A stretch of 64,000 nucleotides of DNA from Centrapalus pauciflorus (GCA_020465985.1 JAANYP010002881.1:576632-640631), one strand, 5' to 3'; positions 20,834 through 34,490 are shown, numbered from the stretch's first letter. Notes: generated by a model not told the origin, from the letters alone. Numbers and translations are program-made.

Positions 20834-22568
20834 CTACATCTCATCATTCTGTTTTGGTAAAGACTCATCCACCTAATAAAGATTAAAATTAAAGATTATA
20901 ATTAAAAATTAAAATATGGAAAGAATAAAACATAAAGCCAATATATACATGAATTACCTTCTTTTTAGGACACCCAGTAACATAATGGCCTAGTTGCTTA
21001 CAATAAGAACAAGTTCTCTTTCGTTTTACTTCTAAAGAAGACTTGATTCTCGTTGCACTTTTAGGGCGCCCTTTAGTATTTGTAAGAACAAGAGGATCTC
21101 GGATAGACATTTGAGGCAACATGTTTACTTGAGATATACCCACATCAGAGTCTTGACATATATTTTCATCAAAAAAGGAATGAATACTTTCACTTCTTCC
21201 GCTTGTCGTCATTCCGGTAAAAAAAACATCTTTCAAGAAAGCTTTAACCCAATGTCTTCGTTGGTTGTACATCTCTATCATCCACCTACTACTATCAAGC
21301 TTATACTTACTACGTAAAACTTCCCATTGGGTTTCGAATTCTTCAACCGTATCACTTTTTACCCATCGTCTATAAGCTTCTTCAAAATCACTATAATGTG
21401 ATATAAATGGCCGAAGATGTTCTAACTCGTGTTTTTTAATGTGCCATGCACAATAACGATGTCGAGTGTTTGGAAAAACATTTCGAATTGCATTACCCAT
21501 TGCTTTATCCTGATCAGTTATTATTGCACATGGGTACTTGTCAAACATGCACTTTAAGAAATGCTCAAATAGCCATTGAAAAGTTTCTTCCTTTTCATTC
21601 TCAAGCAATGCACCACCAAAAAGTATTGATTGACCATGGTGATTCACCCCAATAAACGGAGCAAATGGCATATTAAATTTGTTGGTCATATATGTAACAT
21701 CAAACACAACAACATCTCCAAATTTTACATAAGCATCTCTTGATCTCCCATCAGCCCAAAAAATATTTCTAGGAGAACCATCATCAAACAAGTCTATTTC
21801 AAAATACTGGTTAACATCTGTTGATGTTTTATCTTGAAAGTGCTTGATAAGCCCATAAAACTCTTTACCTTTGTATTATTTTCGTTGTTCAATCAGAATA
21901 TCGGCACATTGTTTTGAAGTGACATCAGCTTCATACGGAGATTTCAATGCATTTACTGCTTTTTTTATTTGAGACGGTCTTAACCCGGACTCACCAAGTT
22001 CCAACATTAATGATTTGCAAGCCATGGAGCGATGAAACTTTCCATGAGACCGATGTTTCATTACTTTCGTTGGTGTAGTGCTCAAAACATGATTGTGTGT
22101 ATCATTAAATACATCCACAATCCACTTATCATCTTTCTGTTTTGAAATTCGAAGCTTTGCTTCACACCCGGTTCTTAATTCCCTTCGGTGTTTCTTCAAA
22201 TACCCACAAGAACTATCACCCTTCAATCTTTTGAAACCTTGTTTGTTGCACACATACATTTTTCGATAAACCTCATTTGTTGTCTTGTTTTTGTAATCCC
22301 AATGAATACGTATACCAAATCCATGTACAAAGGCATACTGATTATAAAACGTATATGCATCGCTAGGCGTATTAAAAACTCTTCCCAAAATAATATCAAT
22401 GTTAAGTTCATCTTCATCACATCCAAGATTCAAAGACTCTACATTGGTTTCTCTATCAGGGGATTGTGATTCCAAATCCTCATTATTGACCAAATAACCA
22501 TTTGCATCAATGTCTTCAATTAAATTAGTTTCGAAGGACTCATTTGATGACCGGGTATTTAAATTCAT
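20834..22568 (-). pseudogene. FAR1-type MULE transposase, broken by one stop codon
   Basis: The frame runs from ATG at 22568 to 20958, with a proposed small last exon 20872-20834 (donor AAG|GTAATT, acceptor TTATTAG), totalling about 548 codons. The N-terminal FAR1 zinc-binding DNA-binding domain lies at about codons 60-150 (GRVFNTPSDAYTFYNQYA, CEAKLRISK, NDTHNHVL). The MULE transposase core follows, with FDVTYMTNKF, ITDQDKAMGNA and RSESIHSFFDEN holding the likely catalytic D, D and E. Codon 231 is TAA (21878-21876) with the same frame open on both sides, so a single nonsense change inactivates it. The sequence runs from SFFDEN almost straight to a CCHC zinc knuckle (CSYCKQLGHYVTGC), so the SWIM finger and intervening part of typical FAR1/FRS proteins are missing. 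Confidence 0.85.
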
Positions 22569-22844
22569 TACGATATCTACAAAAGAAAGAATACTTGATA
22601 AATATTTAGGATGAATACATGAAAAGGCAATGATATAAAGTTCAATGGTATGCTCCAGTTATTAGCAATTATACCAAATAAAAAACATAAACAACTAAAC
22701 AAACATCAATCTATACTAAATAAAAGCCAAAAACATCTACAAATTCAAAAAAAATATATATATGTTTTTACAACAGCTAATCATGTATTTATAGCTTCTG
22801 TTTGACTTTTGTTTTTTTAACATAATTTAGTTTTAAAAAAAAAA

Positions 22845-23095
22845 GATTATACCTTCTGGTTAGATTTGAGTTTAAATCACCAATTCGATTTTAGTTTTAA
22901 TCACCACAAAAAAAAGATTATACCTTCTGTTCGATTTGAGTTTTAATCATCAATTCGACACCAATTCGATTTTAGTTTTAATCACCACAAATAAAAAAAG
23001 ATTATACAATATGTTCGATTTGAGATTTAATCACCAATATTGCACCTGGTTCGATTTCGTTCGATTTTAATCACCACAAATAGAAAAGATTATAC
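22845..23095. repeat. tandem repeats inside the right end of the MULE
   Basis: A unit of about 60-75 bp containing AAGATTATACCTTCTG and TTTTAATCACCA recurs about four times with deletions. The outermost copy is the inner edge of the right TIR, so the array seems to have grown from the TIR. Confidence 0.65.
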
Positions 23096-23438
23096 CTTAT
23101 GCTATTGTGCCTAGCTTTTGTTCGAAGAAGAGAAGCAGGATTATACCTTCTGTTCTTCTATGCCTTTTCTCTCTGGTTCGTTTTCGGTCGAAGGATTGCA
23201 CTGGTTCGAAGAAGAGAAGCATGGAGGAGAGGAGAGTGGAAGGGGATGGATGCTGGAAGAAAAAGAAGCAGGGAGGAAAAGTTTCGATCGAAGAAGAGAA
23301 GAGGGAGGGAGAGGAAGTGGAAGTTTGATGGTCGTTGAAGAAGAGAAGCACCGTTTTTTTTTTATTTTAAGAAAACGTCGTCGTTTTGGGCAATTCTATA
23401 CCCAAACTTGGGTACATGACAGCCACACACTCACTTTC

Positions 23439-23441
<3 letters not shown>
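23036..23441 (-). repeat. right terminal inverted repeat of the MULE
   Basis: Inverted partner of 18546-18951. It differs by single-base changes, for example one G fewer in the AACCAGGTGCAATCC segment. It ends CACTTTCCCC at 23441 against (TA)n. Confidence 0.85.

Positions 23442-23503
<62 letters not shown>
23442..23503. repeat. (TA)n tract
   Basis: This tract separates the right end of the MULE from the next TIR element, touching both. Confidence 0.9.
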
Positions 23504-23507
<4 letters not shown>

Positions 23508-23887
23508 ATGGTTCGAGAGAGTACCACCCAAATGCAGCGCACCAGAAGGTACCACCTTTAAAAAAACTTTTTTAAATTTTTTTTTTCATAAACATGTTTT
23601 AATTAAGATTATGAAGATCGTATGTAAATTTCACATACATTCACATCTCCTAGCTCCTAAAAAATGATGTGAACACACACTTACATAATTATGAAGACAT
23701 GTGAACATGCATTTATGTGATGTGTGTTTTCATGCACTTAGAGTGTTCGGATTTACGTGAAATTCACATATGATCTGTGTAATGTTAATTAGAACATGTT
23801 CATGAAAAAAAAATTTAAAAAAAATTACTTTTAAGGGTGGTACCTTCTGGTGCGCTGCATCAGAGGTGGTACTCACTTGAACCTAAA

Positions 23888-23889
<2 letters not shown>
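23504..23889. mobile_element. TA-flanked TIR element, copy 1
   Basis: The ends GGTTCGAGAGAGTACCACC and its inverted counterpart GGTGGTACTCACTTGAACC enclose a second inverted pair, GCAGCGCACCAGAAGGTACC and GGTACCTTCTGGTGCGCTGC. The interior is AT-rich with TTCACATACATTCACA and related motifs and no coding frame. A near-identical copy lies at 39345-39729. Both are embedded in (TA)n on each side. Confidence 0.8.

Positions 23890-23978
<89 letters not shown>
23890..23978. repeat. (TA)n tract
   Basis: A pure TA repeat directly following copy 1 of the TIR element. Confidence 0.9.
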
Positions 23979-23981
<3 letters not shown>

Positions 23982-24754
23982 TGAGGGTTCAATGAAAAAC
24001 CTTCATGCAAACCTTTATGTACATGCAAATGCATCACAATTTTCACGTAATGTATATACATGGTAGATGATCGTTTTTGTAAATTGTCACAATTCCAAGC
24101 AAAATAATGATGATAACATAAAACGCAAGAAATATGTATGCATATTAAGGAAGCGTATATATTCCTCAAATATGGTCTCCTTTGCATCCATCCCAAATTG
24201 CTAAAGATATGGTTGATTCTTGCCATTGTAATTAAATTTCTTTGAAACATAAATGTACGTACCCATATACGTACTTTTCTCAGCAAATAAAATACCTATT
24301 GCTTACAATTTATGTGCGTCTTGAATTTTTAGATGAACACACAATTAAAATAAAAAAAAAGGGAAAGTCATGATCAAGACTCGTAATCCTTAATTTTTGA
24401 TTTGTGACTCGACTCGTAAGACTTATGCTAGACCAGCAGATTTGAAAGAATTTAAGATGGAAGCTAGTAATGATCAAGATCATGAAATCATTAACAATTT
24501 CAATTTTTCGATCTACAATGATGACTAAGTCGTATTTTACAACAATATCATGATAGAAACAAATCAAACATCTTTCAATTGAAATCAATTAAGTTGAACT
24601 TCAATACATAGATAGTCATTCGCAGAGACATGACAGAAGTTGTCAAAACAAAACATAGCTAGCTAGGCAAAAACTTCCAAAAAAGACTTCCTACTAGCTA
24701 GAAATAGAAGCAGAATCTCCAAATTAAGACGTACGCAGACCATCCAGATAAATG
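23979..24754. other. intergenic DNA and 3' UTR of the first exonuclease gene
   Basis: No gene is recognised in 23979-24590. The last 150 bases before 24755 are probably the 3' UTR of the minus-strand exonuclease gene. Confidence 0.4.
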
Positions 24755-25396
24755 CTAATTTTCAACAAAAAGCTTATGACCAATTTTGTAGGAAGCATAT
24801 GCATCAATACATGCATACTCCACTTGATTTTCACTAAGCACACTTGCCTCCCAATTGCTCAAACACACATCCATGGGCTTCTCCATGTGGAGCCCAACAA
24901 CGTCCCTTGAAAGATGCTTCAACCCTGGCTTCCTAGAATACATCATCGGCCACTTTTTAATTACCGCTGCTCGAACATCTGCACTTTTACCACAATTCAA
25001 TCCATACTCATTCTTCAACTTCATTACATCATCTTGAACCTCAACTCCCACAAAAGTAAACCTTGAGTTCATAAGAAACCTTTTAAGGGCCAGTGGGATT
25101 GCATCCATGTAAAATAGTTGCAGGATCAGGCACTTGGTGCCGATGCACAGTTGTAGGGTGGCAGATTTATTGCTCAGGCGCAGATGTCGGAGATGGTGAG
25201 GCTTCCATTCAACATCCAGACCAACAACCATCATTGGGCAGTTGGCATAAACAGACATGATTTGTTCCACCCATTCTTCGGCCACCGCAGCTTTGTTGGT
25301 AACAGTTGTCTCGATTGTTTTGCCATCGTATTTGATTAGATACTTGGAGGATGCCCTGTCGTAGGTTACGGTTTGGTTGGTGCTACGAAAAGCCAT
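24755..25396 (-). CDS. DEDDy 3'-5' exonuclease (Werner-like exonuclease domain)
   Basis: This is an intronless 213-aa protein made almost entirely of a DnaQ-like 3'-5' exonuclease domain related to the exonuclease part of WRN/RNase D. The three motifs are complete: Exo I VVGLDVEW with D61 and E63, Exo II VGVEVQDDVMKL with D123, and Exo III YACIDAYASYKI with Y194 and D198. Together they give the DEDDy metal-binding set. The start at 25396 has the context ACCATGG, and a TATA-like AATATAAG lies about 90 bases upstream. No signal peptide or extra domain is seen, so a soluble nuclear or cytosolic enzyme is likely. The substrate is unknown. A full-length paralogue lies 1.6 kb to the right in the same orientation, indicating tandem duplication. 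Confidence 0.85.
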   Translation of the reverse strand: MAFRSTNQTVTYDRASSKYLIKYDGKTIETTVTNKAAVAEEWVEQIMSVYANCPMMVVGLDVEWKPHHLRHLRLSNKSATLQLCIGTKCLILQLFYMDAIPLALKRFLMNSRFTFVGVEVQDDVMKLKNEYGLNCGKSADVRAAVIKKWPMMYSRKPGLKHLSRDVVGLHMEKPMDVCLSNWEASVLSENQVEYACIDAYASYKIGHKLFVEN

Positions 25397-25499
25397 GGTT
25401 GATAGCTAGGAAGGCAACTAACTGAGTTAGTTCGTAGATTAAAGTGGTGGATGAACTGAAGTTAGTTGGGCAGATGTTAACTTATATTCATTATGTAAC

Positions 25500-26990
25500 A
25501 AGGCCCTTGAACTTCCCCATGAATCCATTCTGTAAAAAAAACCTTTGGGCATTCGATGTGCATGCATACAACAATTCAACTGACCAATTGCCACTTGCCA
25601 GATATATTAATTAATGCTTCAATTCTTTAATTTGACTTGAAACTTGAACCAATCTGTGTCCATCGAAATATCAAGTTTAGATAATAAAAAATTTATTTTT
25701 CGGCATTGGTTGGAATTTTATGTTAGGTTATTTGAAAGATTAGGAATGCTTCTGTCTTTCATCAAGATTCACAGGTGATTCATTCTCACTTTGAAATGGT
25801 TCAAACATGGTCGTTATTTTTGTTAATTATCTAATCAAGAGAAGCTGAGAAAGAAATTGAGTTGGCTCTTGGCTAAGCAATCCCTTTTTGAAATTTTCTT
25901 TTTAGTTCTTAATCTATATATTGGGGCTAGCTGTGATTTTTTTCCTTCCCTTTTTTGTTAGTACTTTAAAAAATTAATTCATTTTATGCTTAAAAGATAT
26001 ACATTTTATTTTAAAAAGTTTGAAAAAATCTAAACTTAAAACATTAATTTTTTAGTTTTTAATTAATAATAATGATTATTTATATGTCTTTCTATAAATA
26101 TTTTATTATTCATATTTATGTGTTTTACATTAAATTGATTTTATTGTTTTTTTTTTTTAATTTTTTTCCAATTAGTTTATTATTTTATAGTAACAGAATT
26201 AAGAAAATAAAAACAACATTAATAATAATTATTAAATAAGTAAGAGTAAAATAGTCATCTTAAATGGCCAAAGGACGAAATCTATAACAAAACATCAACC
26301 ACGACTATCAGTGTAGTTTTTAAAGTTAAAAGATTCAATCCAAAATTTTTTGTAAACAATAAAGACGAAATTTGTAATTTACCCTAGAATTAATGTTGAT
26401 CAAGGGTAGATGTATTGGTACGCCTTGGCTTTCATTTTAATTTAATTAACGGTAGATCACATTTAAAAAACCTTTTAGTTCAAATCTTCCAGTCAACAAA
26501 AGTATTTATGTATCATATTAAAGTCATCACTGTATAAAAGTTTAAAAGTATATGTGTCATAATGGTAAATTTAAAAAAGTAGATTGTTACTTATTTTGAT
26601 TTATACAAATTAAACCCTAGTATAAATGTTTTCTAGCTCTTTCAGCTTAGATCGTTTCAATATTTGGTTATGTGGTGGCCGGTTTTATTGCTTCTACTTA
26701 ATTTGCACTTCACGACTTTAGTAATAATGTATATTAACTCAAACTTATATTTTTTTAATTTCTACCGATCGCGCTATATAGGGAGGAAGAAAAGGAGTGG
26801 GATTTGCACGTTATAAACTCCATCATAACTTTGAAAGCATACCAAAACAAAACAACAACCTCAAGGAATTAATAATAAAACGACATGACTTTCTTTCACA
26901 TTTAATTGCTTCTGGGCATAAAGCTTAAAACTTTGCAAAACATATATCATTGCTAGACACTGTCCTAAAGCATAAGCCTTAATTAGAAAA
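25500..26990. other. intergenic DNA between the exonuclease paralogues
   Basis: AT-rich, with many homopolymer runs and no coding frame. I see no transposon ends. The part from about 26830 to 27038 is probably the 3' UTR of the second exonuclease gene. Confidence 0.4.
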
Positions 26991-27038
26991 TGAAACTAGA
27001 TTAATCTTCAAAAAAAACGTAGAAAAGCTAAATCTTGA

Positions 27039-27674
27039 TTAATCTTCAAAGAAAAGCTTGTACGCGATCTTGTATGAAGCATAGGCATCGATGCATGCAT
27101 ACTCCACTTGATCTTCATTCAGCACTCTTGCCTGCCAATTGCTCATGCACACATGCTTTGGCTTCTTCATGTGCAGTCCCACAACGTCATTTGCAAGATC
27201 CTTCAAACCCGGGCGACGAAACCTACCTGGCCATTTCTCCATTGCAACTGCCCGAATATCTGCACTTTTACCACAATCCAACCCATACTCATTCTTGAGC
27301 TTTAAAACATCGTCTTCAACTTCAATACCCACAAAAGTAAACCTTGTGTCCAAAAGAAAACTCTTGAGGGACTCTGGGATTTCGTCCATGTAGAACAGTT
27401 GAAGGATCAGGCACTTGGTGTCGATACATAATTGCAGTGTTGCTGATTTATTGCTCATTGACCGGATAGGATGGGGTCGCCATTCAACATCCAGACCTAC
27501 CACCATCGTTGGGTTGTTGGCTTGGAGCAACATGATTTCATTCACCCAAGCATCAGCGATGACAGCTTTGTCAGTAACAGTTGTCTCGATGGTTTTGCCA
27601 TCAAACTTGACATGATACATCGAAGACGAAGGGTCGTATATTATGGTTGGATTGATGGTACTAGAAAATGCCAT
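27039..27674 (-). CDS. DEDDy 3'-5' exonuclease (Werner-like), paralogue of 24755-25396
   Basis: This intronless 211-aa protein is collinear with its neighbour from first to last residue. Exo I (VVGLDVEW), Exo II (VGIEVEDDVLKL) and Exo III (YACIDAYASYKI) are intact, so activity is expected. The start was set at 27674 because the ATG there is in GCCATGG and aligns with the start of the paralogue. The eight codons upstream are open but begin with TTG. Differences from the paralogue are mostly conservative, plus a two-residue gap after Exo I (HPIRSMSNKS against HHLRHLRLSNKS). This indicates an old duplication under selection. A TATATATA box lies about 75 bases upstream. Confidence 0.85.
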   Translation of the reverse strand: MAFSSTINPTIIYDPSSSMYHVKFDGKTIETTVTDKAVIADAWVNEIMLLQANNPTMVVGLDVEWRPHPIRSMSNKSATLQLCIDTKCLILQLFYMDEIPESLKSFLLDTRFTFVGIEVEDDVLKLKNEYGLDCGKSADIRAVAMEKWPGRFRRPGLKDLANDVVGLHMKKPKHVCMSNWQARVLNEDQVEYACIDAYASYKIAYKLFFED

Positions 27675-27748
27675 GGCTACTGGTTGATTTGCAATCAAGT
27701 GGCTTCTCTTGGTTATTGGATTTAGTTAATAATCGATAGAAAAAGCCA

Positions 27749-27757
27749 TATATATAA
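27749..27757 (-). promoter_or_regulatory. TATA box of the second exonuclease gene
   Basis: TATATATA on the minus strand lies about 75-80 bases upstream of the ATG at 27674. Confidence 0.45.
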
Positions 27758-27892
27758 TGCAGATTAATTTACATGATACACACATTGTAAGTTGTAACTT
27801 AAAAGTCTTCTGGAGTTCCCCATGAATCCATAATTTGGGTTAGTAAACCTTTGGATTTCCAACATGTTACTTTTGGCTACAAACAATTAATT

Positions 27893-28643
27893 AAAGAGTT
27901 TTTTACCAAAGTAGTGTATTTTGTATATTTATTTCCCAAATAGTAGTAGTTTTGATTTTATTTACTAAAAGATAGTAGTTTTTGATTTTAAGCATAATAA
28001 ACTAAGATTTACACCTAATAATTTTTTATTCAAATTTTTTATCCAAAAATGGTCTTCTTTTTTTTTTTTAAGTGAGCTTTTTTTTTACTCAATTAAAATT
28101 TTTTCAAATAACTTTTTTTTTCTCTAAATTTATTCTTTTTCTACTCACTTCAAACTAAATTTAAAAAAAGTCAATGTTCAATTTTAACCAACAAAAACAA
28201 CTTACAATTTTTTTCAATTAATCGACCAAAACAACTAAATTTAAAAATCATGCATGGTTCATGTTAGAAAATTAACTTCATCAATACAAATAAAACTATA
28301 TAATCGTACATAATTACTTAAAATTTTATTTTTTAACTTGTTATAGTGATTTTTAAATTGTTTTTAAAGTTGGTATTTAATGTATGATTTTATGTCAAAT
28401 TTCATTGATGTTAAATTTTCTTAATGAAATTTAAAGTGAGTAAAAAAAGAATTGAGTGAATAAAAATTGTAAGAAAAAATTGCTTTGAAAATTGTATTAA
28501 GTTAAAAAAAAATAAAAAGAAGAACCATCTATAAAAAAAAGTTGAGTTAAAAACAAAACTACCATCTTTTAGTAAATAAAACCTAAAGTACTATGTTTTG
28601 GTAAATAAATTTTAAAACTACTATTATTTGGCTAATGACTCTT
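27893..28643. mobile_element. TIR element in the promoter region of the second exonuclease
   Basis: The left end AAGAGTTTTTTACCAAAGTAG and right end (complement AAGAGTCATTAGCCAAATAA) are inverted. A second pair, ATTTACTAAAAGATAGTAG and CTACCATCTTTTAGTAAAT, lies inside. AATTAA flanks both sides, a possible duplication. About 750 bp, AT-rich, no coding. It begins only about 220 bases upstream of the exonuclease ATG. Confidence 0.55.
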
Positions 28644-28747
28644 AATTAAACATCGAATTAATTATACATGCATGAGATCCTTCTTTCTATGCACCTGTAC
28701 TTGAAACTTGAAATCATGCATGTGGTATGAACTTTCTTTGCCATATA

Positions 28748-30905
<2,158 letters not shown>

Positions 30906-31129
30906 TTTGTGCACACTGCAGTAATTATTTCGCCAAACGATTATCTAGTATATGCAGACTTGATCATAGAATTAAGTAATTAAATGTTGTTACCAAAAGT
31001 ACTCGATGTACTTGAGGAAAGATGGTACAAGTTGCTTGTAATAATACAACTGAAGGTCAGTGCAAGGCATTATGAACATTGGTGTATTAATGTTTGTCCA
31101 CTTGCTTGAAGTGGCAAATGTGAGTTCGT

Positions 31130-31785
31130 GATCTCCGTTTATCAGTTTATGGATCGAGCACCTTCAGTCTTGTAACGAATTGTCTTATTGAGTGGATTAC
31201 TGGGAGTGGATTCTCTAGATGCATGGACCGCATGCCCACAGTTAGGAATCTCAACCAATGTATATCGATCGATATTTGGCCGAACCATCTTTTCTTGTTG
31301 TAGACTCACCAAGTTTGAAGCACATACTGTGGGCAATCTTCATAAATTTCTCGTCTCTCTCGCCAACAATGAGCAGCGGTGGGGATTTGTTGTGCTTCAG
31401 ATCTTCCCACAATTACCTATCATAATAAACAGCATGTATATAGATAACTTGATATGCTCATGCCCTTATGTATAGATAACTTGTAGTTTTTTAACTTGTT
31501 CTCTCAAAGCAGAAAATGAATATATGCTGAACAAGCGGCCTGAAACGATCTGCAGGTCTAACTGTGGATGGCTTCTTAAACTGTGCAATTCATTGATTAC
31601 AATCAAAACCAGATATATTATGTACGGATTGTCATGGACTAAGCAACCCTAAATTTGAAAATCTGCTAAGACTACCTTCTCCGATCCATAGCTCTCCAGA
31701 ATACCAAGTTCCGACAAACAAATCCAAGCCATAGGAAATAAGTGCACATGCTAAGGAATCATCTTTAGCTATGCGAACCTTTCTC
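31130..31785 (-). pseudogene. PHYLLO: PHYLLO MenH-domain (SHCHC synthase) gene fragment, decayed
   Basis: Three minus-strand blocks match, in order, the C-terminal alpha/beta-hydrolase part of PHYLLO, the plastid fusion protein of phylloquinone synthesis. Block 1 (about 31780-31680) reads RIAKDDSLACALISYGLDLF and then WYSGELW. Block 2 (about 31600-31540) holds LHSLRSHPQLD. Block 3 (about 31420-31130) holds LWEDLKHNK, PPLLIVGERDEKFMKIA and, in a shifted frame, TLVEIPNCGHAVH. The frame changes within block 3, no start codon is visible and the rest of the 1,700-residue protein is absent. Blocks are separated as exons would be, so this is a duplicated genomic fragment, not a retrocopy. Matches are from memory of the family. 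Confidence 0.6.
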
Positions 31786-31789
31786 TAGC

Positions 31790-32985
31790 TTTACTATAAT
31801 AAACATTTTATCATAATAAACATTTTGCATTAAAATAAAACATTTTATCATAATAAATTTGTAAATGATATGTACTAGTCAATAATATTGAACATGTTCA
31901 TTTAATATGGTACTCAGCTACCCCGGTCTAATATGATACCACGTACTGATCTTTAATATTATATATATTGTTGGGATCATTGCAAAACTATAGTTACAAT
32001 CTACACCATAAAATTATAATATAACATTAGAGATAAGATTGTAAATATGCAATTGACATTAAATTAAGGGTGACACGTACACCAAGTTTGACTAGCAATT
32101 TTGATCATTGTTTTGACTATTTTAACATTGAATGTATATATCAGTACTACGCACGCATGCTTGGCCTTTGTACTAAACATTGCAATCCAGCAGCCTGTCA
32201 CTGTTCCAAAAATGTACGATGCTTAAAGTACGTCTACCACTCTATTTCATAATGGGTGAGGTTGATTGTGCGTTTAATTAAACGGAAGAAGTATAGTAAG
32301 AATGTCAAATTAAGTTTCAAAATAAAGAGGAGAATTAATTACTTATATTATTGGTTTTAATGCATTTATATATAGAACAGTGTATATACAAGTATGTAGT
32401 TCAATTCTTTTATCAATCTGCAATTAAGTAAACTATATACAAGGGAAATTTTGTCTAATAATTTAAGAGAAAAAAAATATACAAGAGACTAATTAAGGGA
32501 AAGTTCTTATTTGTGCAGGATCGGGAAAGGAAAAAAAAAAAAAAAAGAGAACCCATCAACATATCTATGATCGTACGATAAACCTATAAAGTTCAAGGTA
32601 ATTGCATCATGATCCTTTAGAACAGTACTATATAGTATACATATGAGGCTTTAATATAATTCACATGATACTTTAGAGAGAGCAATAAGTTGTGAAGCGA
32701 GAGAAAACACCTGAAAAATGCTTTTTGGGCAAAGATCTCAATCTCATATATAGACCCTAAATAAGATGAGGAAATAAGGCATATATATATATGCACAGTA
32801 ATTAAGGTGATTTGTATGAAAATATATATAGTGGAGTCTTCTTTAATTTTTTTCAAATGTTTTTGCTTGTTATGGTAGTCCATTTCATTCTATAATGAGC
32901 ACTAAATAAAAGCCAGCACTTACCACCACAGTTTGTCCATTGCCTGTTTATATATTGCTTTGCCGATACAAGAGAAGTTTTGTCA

Positions 32986-33024
<39 letters not shown>

Positions 33025-34490
33025 GCCGGGCCCTAGCTTCACCATGCACCCCACCCTCCCTCCTCTATGTGACTGATCCTTGCTCCCTGTCTCCACCAAT
33101 ATTTCTATTTCACTTGATATTTACTTTGACAAAATTCCCTACACACAGTCCAAGCTGCCTAATGCCATCATTCTTTTAATTATGACATAACTTGACGAAG
33201 AATAATTTACCAATAAATCTATTTATTGCAGTGCACAATCATAACTTGCGCGCGTTGTAGGTTTTGACGTACGTATGGTTTGAATGCTTACTGCTTGTTC
33301 CCATCCCACTTCAGGTATATAATAATCATGACAAATTGCATTATCATGTGGGTTCAATGCTATTTAAACGCTTGACCGATCTGTTCTTTGGTGTGTATAT
33401 AATAATTACGAGCAGATATATTTCTATCAACCTTTTTGCTAATACATATATACAATCATATCCTTCTGTAGATTAACAAGTAACTTCAATTCTCTCAGTC
33501 TCAGACAAATAAAAATGCTTTGTTGTTACAACTTACAATTATGAATCTATAATGAGAGATTATATTTGTAGCCGGCCTTCTGGAAAAGACTAAAAGATGG
33601 CAGTTATGTAGTTCTTCATTTAATTAAAACATGCATATTAATTCTAATCACATTTTTGCATGGATATTTTTTACTAATTGTCAGCAACATTTCTCAATAT
33701 AATTAATTAGTACGTGTACGTATGAGTTGAAAAGCTTAAAAACTTGTTTCCTTAATTGTGCTTCCAGCTAATTCTCAGCTCGCTGGTGGCCTTTAATATA
33801 ACCTCTGCCATTCGAGGAATAAAAGCTTAAAGTTGTATAAGCTCTTCTAGAAAAAGTTTAAGATCCGTATAAAATTTATGCTTGAAAGTTAATTCTTCTT
33901 AAGAACATATCTATTCTTTTTATCCTTTAATTTGTTCTTTATTTGATACGGAGAGATCGAGTATATATGGATATATACAATTTTATTAATGGCATAATCA
34001 TCCAATATTATTATATTAATTTTATGTTAAAAGCTTTGTTCTATTATTAATTAAGATTTATGAAGATTATTATATTCATATTCTATGTAGAAAAAGGCTT
34101 GTTCTATTATTACGATTTTTGAAGATTAATATATTTGTATGTACACATATATCTTAGAAATTATATTTTCAAGATTAGATTTCAAAGAGTACTAGCTGCA
34201 ATTCTTAAGATGTACTATATAAATATTGCTTCTCTTATCCGTACCTGGAGTGGGGTTCTTCAATTTATAGCTTGAAAAAAGGTCAAGATGAAGCTTAAAA
34301 TAGCTATGTCAACGCTCACTAATAATTGCATCCATTCCAAATAGAACAAAACATCAAGTAAAACACCAAACAAAAGGAGGGAACTGGGAAAAAAAAGGAA
34401 GGAACCAAATGAAAATGATCCATATCCTTGAAGAGTTTATTTATTTGAGAATAATTATGGAACACCTTAACTTGGTGTATATATATAGAC
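31790..34490. other. intergenic DNA, no gene recognised
   Basis: AT-rich with a (TA)n microsatellite at 32987-33022 followed by a short GC-rich patch (GGGCCGGGCCC, about 33023-33033). A small frame at about 32100-32250 contains six cysteines but no start codon or signal peptide. The part from about 34320 to 34490 is probably the 3' UTR of the bZIP gene. Confidence 0.4.

Larger units (their letters stand above)
18546..23441. mobile_element. Mutator-like element (MULE), 4.9 kb, FAR1-type
   Basis: Two inverted repeats of 406 bp (18546-18951 and 23036-23441) start with GGGGAAAGTGAGTGTG and are nearly identical along their length, with only a few substitutions and single-base gaps. They enclose a minus-strand FAR1/MULE transposase gene (22568-20834) plus about 1.9 kb of other sequence. 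Both outer edges lie directly in (TA)n. Long TIRs with a FAR1-class transposase fit plant Mutator-like transposons. The near identity of the TIRs points to recent activity, yet the transposase carries an in-frame stop, so this copy would need help from another. Confidence 0.85.

Noticed and set aside
32070..32252. Cysteine-containing frame that resembles a small cysteine-rich peptide
   Set aside because: No ATG, signal peptide, upstream exon or TATA box was found, in contrast to the gene at 15904-16634.
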